DNA of 6,023 nt, from positions 1-6,023 of the forward strand of contig JAKQBQ010000079.1 of NCBI GenBank assembly GCA_029574055.1, read 5' to 3'. How positions within the stretch are numbered: the first letter of the stretch is position 1; each line of letters begins with the position of its first letter. Origin of the DNA: Methanobacteriota archaeon. GTDB lineage: Archaea; Thermoplasmatota; Thermoplasmata; Methanomassiliicoccales; Methanomethylophilaceae. The position numbers and the translations under genes were made by a program. Positions 1 through 5,198 of this stretch are shown here, piece after piece. The notes below the pieces were generated by a model. It was not told the origin of the DNA and did not search any database. It worked only from the letters and a program-made list of their open reading frames with translations.

Positions 1-1
1 T

Positions 2-1159
2 CCGGCGGGGAAGACCTCTAAGGATCATGTCATTGGGATCATACACAAAGAGATGGTCTCCCTCCTCGACAACGGCGACGGATTGGCCCTGAAGCCGCAG
101 ACCATCATGATGGTCGGCCTTTACGGCCAGGGAAAGACCACCACCACCGGGAAGCTTGCTTTGTTCCTATCAAAAAAAGGATTCAGCGTCGGGCTTATCG
201 GCGCAGACGTATACCGCCCCGGTGCTTTGGACCAGCTTCAGCAGCTGGGGGCGAAGATAAACGTAGAAGTGTACGGAGAGCCGGGCAACAAGAACGCCGC
301 GGAGATAGTTAAGCACGGCAAGGCAAAGTTCGCTGACAAGAAGATAGTGATCGTGGACACATCCGGGCGCCACGCTCTGGAGGAAGACCTGATCCAAGAG
401 CTGAAGGACATCGCCGAGGTGTCGAAGCCCGACGAAAGGATACTCGTAATGGACTCCCAGGTGGGGCAGCAGGCAGGCCCGCAGGCGGACGCGTTCAACA
501 AAGCCGTCGGGGTGACCGGTGTGATCCTCACCAAAATGGACGGCACCGCAAAAGGCGGCGGCGCATTATCGGCGGTCGCCAGGACGAACGCCAGGATAGT
601 ATTCATCGGTACCGGGGAGCATATACGCGACCTCGAACCCTTCAACGCAGACAGGTTCATATCGAGGCTGCTGGGAATGGGCGACCTCGCCGCCCTCGTC
701 CAAATGGCAAAGGACGAGATAGATGACGACGAGGCCATGGAACAGCTCGCAAAGAACATGATGTCCGGAAGGTTCACCCTTTCCGACATGTACCAGCAGA
801 TGGCCGCCGTGAGCAAGATGGGGCCTCTCCAAAAAGTGATGTCCATGCTGCCGGGGTTCAGCAACATGGAGGACAAGATCGATTATGTGGAATCCCAAAA
901 AAGGCTTGCCAAGTACAAGGTCATAATGGACTCCATGACCAAACAGGAGAAGGACGAGCCCAATATGATAAAAGGAAAAAGGATAGAAAGGATCGCGGCG
1001 GGCGCGGGTGTGACCACTCAGGAAGTGAGAGGTCTGCTCAAACAATACAACCAGAGCAAGAAGATGATCGGTTCCATGGGCAAGGACCGCAAAATGCGCA
1101 AGCAGCTGATGAAGCAGATGGGCAACATGGATCTCGACAGCCTGCAGGACATGCAGTGA
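2..1159 (+). CDS. srp54: Signal recognition particle 54 kDa GTPase SRP54/Ffh (5'-truncated by window edge)
   Basis: SRP54 is the GTPase subunit of the signal recognition particle. It binds 7S RNA and signal sequences of nascent membrane and secreted proteins and docks with FtsY. The frame is open from base 2, so 17 codons precede the ATG at 53; that ATG is internal, and most of the N domain is off the left edge. Counting from that Met, the P-loop GLYGQGKTTTT is at 22-32, DVYRPGALDQL at 52-62, DTSGRH (G3) at 102-107, TKMDGTAKGGG (G4 region) at 160-170, GTGEHIRDLEPF at 186-197 and SRLLGMGD at 204-211. The methionine-rich M domain (about 225-368) has FTLSDMYQQM and MGPLQKVMSMLPG, then the RNA-binding helix RIERIAAGAG...EVRGLLKQYN at 310-333. 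The P-loop differs from the common GLQGSGKTTT but keeps GxGKTT. The usual GSG of the RNA-binding segment is GAG. The gene ends in TGA, 4 bases before trmY. The family assignment is certain. Confidence 0.97.
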   Translation, partial: PAGKTSKDHVIGIIHKEMVSLLDNGDGLALKPQTIMMVGLYGQGKTTTTGKLALFLSKKGFSVGLIGADVYRPGALDQLQQLGAKINVEVYGEPGNKNAAEIVKHGKAKFADKKIVIVDTSGRHALEEDLIQELKDIAEVSKPDERILVMDSQVGQQAGPQADAFNKAVGVTGVILTKMDGTAKGGGALSAVARTNARIVFIGTGEHIRDLEPFNADRFISRLLGMGDLAALVQMAKDEIDDDEAMEQLAKNMMSGRFTLSDMYQQMAAVSKMGPLQKVMSMLPGFSNMEDKIDYVESQKRLAKYKVIMDSMTKQEKDEPNMIKGKRIERIAAGAGVTTQEVRGLLKQYNQSKKMIGSMGKDRKMRKQLMKQMGNMDLDSLQDMQ

Positions 1160-1163
1160 TCCG

Positions 1164-1754
1164 ATGAGGTATTTTGTGATCGTCGGCCACAAGGCCGCAA
1201 CGAGCGGGAATTTCAAACTCGATGACATTGCGGGCGGGGCGGGACGTCTGGATATATTGGTAAGATGCGTAAACTCGGCGTTCTTCCTCAGCCACAACAT
1301 AAGGCATGAGACGGAACTGTTCCTTGTGCTTCAGGGAGGGGACGACCCTCCCAAGACGGTCAGGTTCTCCGGCGCAGAGGTAAGATACCTCAACCCGGAC
1401 GAGAGGAGCACATCCTCCCTCATCAGGAACGCGCTCATGAAGAAGACGGATGGAACGGAGACAAGATCGTCGCCCGGAATATACGTTTCGAAGATGTCCT
1501 TCGCCGATGTGATATCCATGCTCGCCGAGAAGGGGAAGATAGTTTATCTGAAGGAGGATGGGACGGACATACGGAGCATGGCCGTTCCCGAAGATCCCGT
1601 CTTCGTGTTAAGCGACAATAAAGATCTGACCGCAGAAGAGGAGGAAATACTCCAAAAATACTCCCCCGAGATAATATCCATAGGGCCGCACAGCCTCCAC
1701 GCCGACCATTGCATGATCATCGTCCACAACGAAATGGATAGGAACGTCCGGTGA
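1164..1754 (+). CDS. trmY: tRNA (pseudouridine(54)-N1)-methyltransferase TrmY
   Basis: TrmY is a SAM-dependent SPOUT-fold methyltransferase that converts pseudouridine 54 in the T-loop of archaeal tRNA to N1-methylpseudouridine, an archaeal counterpart of the bacterial T54 modification. The 196-residue length fits the family. Visible signatures are the N-terminal MRYFVIVGHKA..SGNFKLDD, GRLDILVRCVNSAFFLSH at 27-44, the segment RYLNPDERSTSSLIRNAL at 74-91, and the C-terminal knot region with FVLSDNKDLTAEEEE (147-161) and SIGPHSLHADHCMIIVHNE (172-190). The last segment forms the SAM-binding trefoil knot in this family. The ATG at 1164 lies 4 bases after the srp54 TGA. No strong Shine-Dalgarno is present, but the junction reads GTGATCC just before the start, complementary to the GGATCAC expected near the archaeal 16S 3' end. 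Coupled translation with srp54 is inferred. The TGA stop at 1752-1754 is embedded in the next gene's putative promoter. Confidence 0.93.
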   Translation: MRYFVIVGHKAATSGNFKLDDIAGGAGRLDILVRCVNSAFFLSHNIRHETELFLVLQGGDDPPKTVRFSGAEVRYLNPDERSTSSLIRNALMKKTDGTETRSSPGIYVSKMSFADVISMLAEKGKIVYLKEDGTDIRSMAVPEDPVFVLSDNKDLTAEEEEILQKYSPEIISIGPHSLHADHCMIIVHNEMDRNVR

Positions 1755-1766
1755 AACTTTTTATGC
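1752..1766 (+). promoter_or_regulatory. Putative BRE/TATA promoter for the zinc-ribbon membrane gene
   Basis: The sequence TGAAACTTTTTATGC has an A-rich BRE-like lead (GAAA, 1753-1756) and a TATA-like core (TTTTTATG, 1758-1765). The core's centre is about 25 bases before the ATG at 1787, the usual archaeal spacing between TATA box and transcription start. The transcript would therefore start at or within a base or two of the ATG and be leaderless. The promoter overlaps the trmY stop codon. A competing reading is read-through from trmY using the GGAG at 1773-1776 (10 bases before the ATG) as a ribosome-binding site. Confidence 0.5.
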
Positions 1767-1786
1767 AGTATAGGAGATAAGGGTTC

Positions 1787-1993
1787 ATGGCAGACCAACC
1801 CGAAAGGATACCTCAGCACAGACATTGCCGCAGCTGCGGCAAAGCTTTCGTCGGCGACGGCGAATTCTGCGGCGAAGAATGCAAGAGCTCGGCGGGTTCT
1901 GTCGCAAAGAAGAAGATAAGGAAGCTTTTCTTGGTTTGGATAGTGATAGTCGCGGTCACCGTTGCCGCCGTCGCCATATATTATTTGGCGTGA
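1787..1993 (+). CDS. Small zinc-ribbon protein with C-terminal membrane anchor (DUF2116-like)
   Basis: This is a 68-residue protein of unknown function. The N-terminal half has two cysteine pairs: HRHCRSCGKAF (Cys14, Cys17) and FCGEEC (Cys28, Cys32), a CxxC-x10-CxxxC pattern able to bind one zinc ion; His11 and His13 lie beside the first pair. A basic stretch KKKIRK (41-46) is followed by a single hydrophobic helix, LFLVWIVIVAVTVAAVAIYYLA (47-68), that ends the protein. This layout predicts a tail-anchored protein with the zinc ribbon in the cytoplasm, the basic patch facing the cytoplasmic surface. It resembles the small archaeal proteins grouped as DUF2116, a family recalled from memory. 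The ATG at 1787 is supported by a TATA box about 25 bases upstream and alternatively by a GGAG at 1773-1776. The stop is TGA. An overlapping frame from 1825 is a shadow. A role in transcription, translation or membrane quality control cannot be read from the sequence. Confidence 0.8.
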   Translation: MADQPERIPQHRHCRSCGKAFVGDGEFCGEECKSSAGSVAKKKIRKLFLVWIVIVAVTVAAVAIYYLA

Positions 1994-2042
1994 ACTTTCT
2001 ATTCGGTCGTTCGGATCATTTACGATCTATAGAAAAGACATA

Positions 2043-2061
2043 CTTTTTCGTGTGCTTTTTC
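2043..2061 (+). terminator. Putative T-tract transcription terminator
   Basis: Two runs of five T (2044-2048 and 2056-2060) lie about 50-65 bases after the zinc-ribbon gene and before the next promoter. Archaeal RNA polymerase commonly terminates at such tracts without a strong hairpin. I see only a trivial stem nearby (GATC...GATC around 2017-2030), so the call rests on the T-tracts and their position between two transcription units. Confidence 0.35.
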
Positions 2062-2074
2062 AACATTCGGGGTC

Positions 2075-2090
2075 AAGAACTTTTATTATA
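2075..2090 (+). promoter_or_regulatory. Putative BRE/TATA promoter of the PPAT-DUF84 gene
   Basis: A purine-rich BRE-like AAGAAC (2075-2080) is followed directly by TTTTATTATA (2081-2090), the best TATA match in the window. Transcription would be expected about 25 bases from its centre, near 2107-2112. That coincides with the GTG codons at 2107 and 2116, so the mRNA is probably leaderless or has a leader of a few bases. It also argues against the upstream TTG at 2095, which would lie before the transcription start. The rest of the 1994-2106 gap holds the T-tracts and no other feature I can support. Confidence 0.65.
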
Positions 2091-2106
2091 GACATTGATT
2101 CGGAAC

Positions 2107-3063
2107 GTGATAAAAGTGATATCGATAGTAGCCGGCACTTTCAACATCCTGCATGAAGGCCACAAGAGGCTTATCGAAAAAGCCTTCGAGGTAGGGGATG
2201 AAGTGATAGTTGGACTCACCACCGACGCCATGGCGTCCGGCATGAGGAAGGATTCAGTCCCCTTTTACATCAGAAGAAGAGAGCTCAAGGCATATCTGGA
2301 CAAGATGGACAAGCCGTGGGAGATACTTGAGATAAGCGATATGTACGGTCCAAGGGAGATCGTGGATGCCGCCGATATAATCGTTGTTTCTGAGGAAACA
2401 GCAGACAACGCCGATGAATTGAACCGCGACCGCGCAGCAAGAGGCGTAAGGCCGCTGAAAGTGATCGTGCTCCCGATAGTCAACGCCTTCGACAATACGA
2501 AGATAAGCTCCACATGGATAATGAACGGCGAATATTCCAGAGACGGAAGGGGAGATGCGATAAGGATATCGGTGGGTTCCAGGAACATATTGAAGATAGA
2601 GGCCGTCAGGACGATCATGGAAAGGGTGTTCGGCAGCGTGATCATCATCCCTGCGGATGTGGAAAGCGGTGTGCCCGCCCAACCTAAGGAGATGGAGACC
2701 CGCACCGGCGCCATCAACAGGGCGGTGGCGGCACTCGGGAACAGCGATCTTTCGATAGGGATAGAGGCCGGCGTCTTCCAAACGGAGGACGGCCTTTACG
2801 ATTTCCAATACTGTGCGGTATTGGATAAGAAAGGGGGCATCACCATCGGCGTCGGCCCCGGGTTCAGATATCCGGACGAGGTCGCCGAACTAATATCGGA
2901 GGGGATGACGGTGGGCGATGCCATGCACAAGCTCTACGGAGACAAGAAGCTGGGCAAGAAGCAGGGCGCCGTCGGGCTCCTGAGCAAAGGGCTGCTTGAC
3001 AGGAAAACGTTGACGGAGCTGTCGATCATCGCAGCCATGATACCGCGCATGGATTCGTTCTGA
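2107..3063 (+). CDS. Bifunctional phosphopantetheine adenylyltransferase / inosine-xanthosine triphosphatase (PPAT-DUF84 fusion)
   Basis: Two enzymes are fused in about 318 residues. Residues 1-150 are an archaeal-type PPAT (CoaD-like nucleotidyltransferase), which transfers AMP from ATP to 4'-phosphopantetheine to give dephospho-CoA. They carry GTFNILHEGH at 10-19 (HxGH intact) and KISSTWIMNG at 132-141. Residues 151-318 are a DUF84/YjjX-type NTPase that hydrolyses non-canonical nucleotides such as ITP and XTP: SVGSRNILKIEAV (155-167), SGVPAQP (187-193), LSIGIEAGVF (215-224), VGPGFRYPDEV (249-259) and KKQGAVGLLSKGL (284-296). No stop or frameshift separates the halves. I chose GTG 2107 because it fits the TATA box; GTG 2116 is a close alternative, and TTG 2095 is less likely. 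None has a clear Shine-Dalgarno. Such fusions occur, as I recall, in Thermoplasmata. Departures from the usual GTFDPLH and ISSTRI in the PPAT half are noted separately. The TGA stop is 3 bases from the convergent peroxiredoxin stop. Confidence 0.9.
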   Translation: MIKVISIVAGTFNILHEGHKRLIEKAFEVGDEVIVGLTTDAMASGMRKDSVPFYIRRRELKAYLDKMDKPWEILEISDMYGPREIVDAADIIVVSEETADNADELNRDRAARGVRPLKVIVLPIVNAFDNTKISSTWIMNGEYSRDGRGDAIRISVGSRNILKIEAVRTIMERVFGSVIIIPADVESGVPAQPKEMETRTGAINRAVAALGNSDLSIGIEAGVFQTEDGLYDFQYCAVLDKKGGITIGVGPGFRYPDEVAELISEGMTVGDAMHKLYGDKKLGKKQGAVGLLSKGLLDRKTLTELSIIAAMIPRMDSF

Positions 3064-3066
3064 GCA

Positions 3067-3534
3067 TCAGCTTTTTGTTAAAGATACGGCCTTCTCAAGC
3101 ACTTTATCGGCATGCCCGGGAACCTTTACGTTCTTCCAGGCAGCCTCCACGATGCCGTCCTTCCCGACGATGAAAGTGGATCTTATCGTTCCTTTGACCT
3201 CTTTGCCGTACATCATCTTCGTTCCCCAGACCCCCGCTCTTTCTGTCAGATCATGATCGGGATCGCTGAGGAGCTTGATCTTCAGGGAATTCTTGTCTTT
3301 GAATTTCCGGTGCATTGCAACGCTATCCTTGCTGACCCCGATGATGGGGATGTTCCTGAGCATGAAATTCGGGTACAGAGAATTGAAATCCAGCGCCTCC
3401 CGCGTGCATCCGGATGTTCCGTCCTTTGAGTAGAAATAGATCACGAACCTTATGCCGGCAAGGGACCTGCTGTCGAATTCTTCCCCGTTCTCGTCTGATA
3501 AGATGAATTCCGGGAATTTGTCCCCAACATCCAT
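3067..3534 (-). CDS. Bcp/PrxQ-type peroxiredoxin, single-cysteine
   Basis: This is a thiol peroxidase of the AhpC/TSA superfamily that reduces hydrogen peroxide and organic peroxides, probably in the cytoplasm since no signal peptide is present. Its 155 residues are typical for the Bcp (PrxQ) group. The N-terminus MDVGDKFPEFILSDENGEEF matches the family, followed by IYFYSKDGTSGCTREALDF (32-50) with peroxidatic Cys43 and Thr40, IIGVSKDS (64-71), LLSDPDHDL (88-96) and RSTFIVGKDG (118-127), where Arg118 is the usual active-site arginine. Two things are odd. The first proline of the PxxxTxxC motif is Ser36. Cys43 is the only cysteine in the protein; Leu48 occupies the position of the resolving cysteine in CxxxxC members, so an external thiol must reduce it. 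The ATG follows the pheT TGA by 4 bases, with no clear ribosome-binding site. It is the third gene of the hmgA-pheT-prx unit. Confidence 0.92.
   Translation of the reverse strand: MDVGDKFPEFILSDENGEEFDSRSLAGIRFVIYFYSKDGTSGCTREALDFNSLYPNFMLRNIPIIGVSKDSVAMHRKFKDKNSLKIKLLSDPDHDLTERAGVWGTKMMYGKEVKGTIRSTFIVGKDGIVEAAWKNVKVPGHADKVLEKAVSLTKS
3071..3077 (+). terminator. Possible T-tract terminator for the + strand PPAT-DUF84 transcript
   Basis: CTTTTTG begins 7 bases after the fusion gene's TGA and lies inside the 3' end of the convergent peroxiredoxin gene. With only 3 bases between the two stops, any + strand terminator must fall in opposing coding sequence, and this is the nearest T-tract. On the minus strand the only nearby counterpart is a run of four T (complement of 3004-3007). 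Confidence 0.3.
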
Positions 3535-3538
3535 AGTA

Positions 3539-5194
3539 TCAGAACAGGCTCCCGGCCTTCTCGCCTATGATGCCGGACAGGTCGATCTCGAACATCATCA
3601 CCGGGTGCGTCATTTCGTAGTCTGTTATCACTTTCGGGGACACCTCGCCGAAGAATCCGACATTCTCCCCTTCAACGGAGATGAAAGCGCCTCTGCCGTC
3701 GATGAACGTCCTGTATCCGCATGGGATTATTTTGTATTCGACGCCCATCTCTCTGGCTACAGCTTCGGTGACGGATTTTATCTCTGTGAAAGATGTCTTT
3801 GACGCCGCGGCCATCCCGCACAGGTGCGGCCTGGTCATATGGTCGTCGGAAACGAACCCGATCTCGAATATCTTCTGCGGAAGGTCCCTGTGCTTATTGT
3901 GGCGGAGTATCCTTATCAGGCTGGGCATGAGATACGATCTGAGGCAGGTGTGTTCTTCCGTTATAGGATTGGTGATGCAGGTGGATGCCTTTTCCGGAAG
4001 TCCGGATCTTTCGAATTCGTCCGTTTGGTTGCTCAGCGTCAGGGTCGTGACCTCCATGAAACCGAGGCCGATCATGACGTTCCTCAATTTGTCTGAGAAT
4101 TGAGTGACCGCCCCAAGCTCCCCCGTCGTTTGTTTTGATATGTGTTTCCCGCCGAAGCGCTCGAACCCGTACCCTATTGCAACATCTTCGAAAATGTCCA
4201 CGCTGTGCATGATATCCAGGCGGGTGGAGGGTATGAGCACTTCCACCTTATCTCCCTTGACCGCAGCGCCCATTCCCATTCTTCCGAGGGCTTTTTTGAT
4301 AATGTCCCCGGAAAGCTCAACGCCGAGGAACCTGCCGCATTCCTTGATGGAGATCGTGCGTTTGGCCGCGCTCAGGTCTGGGGAGCGGTCGGAACCGCCG
4401 TTGATCATTTTTACGCTGTATATCTTCCCCCCGCGTTCCGCTAAAGCGGTGGAAACTATGTCAAGGGCGCCTTTCACCGCTTTTGGATCGGTTCCCGTCA
4501 CGTCTATGAAGACATTCTTCGTTCCGGTGGTGACGGTGGTCAGGGCGCCGTTGATTATCGGGGGGAAGGAAAGCACATCGCCGTTTTTATCAAAGATGAT
4601 CGGATATTTTGCCTTCCCTTTCAAAAGGTGGGCATACTCCTTCCCTTTCTCGTGGGATGCGAGTATCTGTTCCAGATCCATTTTTTCTGTTTTGTTCAGA
4701 GGGACGAAGGAGGCATCATTAGGCTTTACGGCGGTATATCTGAAGGGAGGCTCCACTTTATCGAGGTCGTGGACCCCGATCGCGATCTTGTTCCTTTTCC
4801 TTCCGATCGTCATGTGGAGCTTCTCCTGAAGCTCCATCAGGGATCTGATGAGGTCATCTGTTATGTTAAGGTCTTTGACCACTGCGCATGCGAAGCACGG
4901 CCTTACGTCGAGGACGCTGTCATCCACCACAGCAGCGTATTCGGATCCTTTGACAGCGTATTCCTTCAGCCCGGGCTCGATGTCGAGGAATGCCCTGAGT
5001 GCCCTTGCGAGACCCTCCACGGAGAACAGGTCCGGCCTGTCAGGGAAGAATTCCACAGACATATCCTCATCCGATCCCTCAGTCTGATGCATATCCGCGC
5101 CGATAAGGGGGATCCGCTCCACAAGCGTCTCCCGCGGCACCTCCTTCCCCATGAGGGAGCAGAGGTCGCTGTGTTTGAAATTGATGACAGGCAT
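3539..5194 (-). CDS. pheT: Phenylalanyl-tRNA synthetase beta subunit, archaeal type
   Basis: PheT pairs with the catalytic alpha subunit PheS, which is not in this window, as an (alpha-beta)2 enzyme that charges tRNA-Phe. The 551-residue length is that of the archaeal/eukaryotic form; bacterial PheT is near 800. The order of segments is: N-terminal MPVINFKHSDL and EFFPDRPDLFSVEGLARALR (48-67); the B3/B4 editing-type domain with TIGRKRNKIAIGVHDLDK (129-146), FVPLNKTEKMDLEQIL (163-178), KEYAHL (185-190) and LSFPPIINGA (208-217), then DVTGTD (231-236) and ALAERGGKIYSV (250-261); the B5 domain ending in STRLDIMHSVDIFEDVAIGYGFERFGG (323-349), whose acidic residues match the metal-binding part; and the synthetase-like core with ITNPITEEHTCLRSYLMPSLIRIL (407-430) and KIFEIGFVSDD (441-451). 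The ATG lies 4 bases after the HMG-CoA reductase stop, so coupled translation is likely. The stop is TGA. No frameshift or missing segment is evident. Confidence 0.96.
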   Translation of the reverse strand: MPVINFKHSDLCSLMGKEVPRETLVERIPLIGADMHQTEGSDEDMSVEFFPDRPDLFSVEGLARALRAFLDIEPGLKEYAVKGSEYAAVVDDSVLDVRPCFACAVVKDLNITDDLIRSLMELQEKLHMTIGRKRNKIAIGVHDLDKVEPPFRYTAVKPNDASFVPLNKTEKMDLEQILASHEKGKEYAHLLKGKAKYPIIFDKNGDVLSFPPIINGALTTVTTGTKNVFIDVTGTDPKAVKGALDIVSTALAERGGKIYSVKMINGGSDRSPDLSAAKRTISIKECGRFLGVELSGDIIKKALGRMGMGAAVKGDKVEVLIPSTRLDIMHSVDIFEDVAIGYGFERFGGKHISKQTTGELGAVTQFSDKLRNVMIGLGFMEVTTLTLSNQTDEFERSGLPEKASTCITNPITEEHTCLRSYLMPSLIRILRHNKHRDLPQKIFEIGFVSDDHMTRPHLCGMAAASKTSFTEIKSVTEAVAREMGVEYKIIPCGYRTFIDGRGAFISVEGENVGFFGEVSPKVITDYEMTHPVMMFEIDLSGIIGEKAGSLF

Positions 5195-5198
5195 CGTA

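Noticed and set aside
53..55. ATG at 53 as the true start of srp54
   Set aside because: The frame is open to base 2, and the preceding codons (PAGKTSKDHVIGIIHKE) match the SRP54 N domain, so this Met is internal.
238..876. Minus-strand open frame (212 codons) opposite srp54
   Set aside because: The Ser/Ala-rich translation is typical of the reverse complement of a GC-rich gene, and the sense frame is clearly srp54.
566..1300. Long minus-strand open frame (244 codons) opposite srp54 and the trmY start
   Set aside because: It is antisense to strongly conserved SRP54 motifs, its His/Leu-rich composition is that of a mirrored frame, and it matches no family I recognise.
2095..2106. TTG at 2095 as start of the PPAT-DUF84 gene, adding four residues
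   Set aside because: It is only 5 bases after the TATA box and so would lie upstream of the expected transcript start. GTG codons at 2107 and 2116 fit better.
1994..2106. tRNA, riboswitch or other structured RNA in the largest intergenic gap
   Set aside because: It is AT-rich with only a four-base stem and no T-loop or conserved aptamer sequence. T-tracts and a TATA box account for it.
2254..2808. Minus-strand open frame (184 codons) opposite the PPAT-DUF84 gene
   Set aside because: The sense strand encodes two recognised enzyme domains; the reverse frame has no motif.
4104..4829. Plus-strand open frame (241 codons) opposite pheT
   Set aside because: It lies entirely antisense to conserved PheT B3/B4 and B5 domains, with no promoter or ribosome-binding site.
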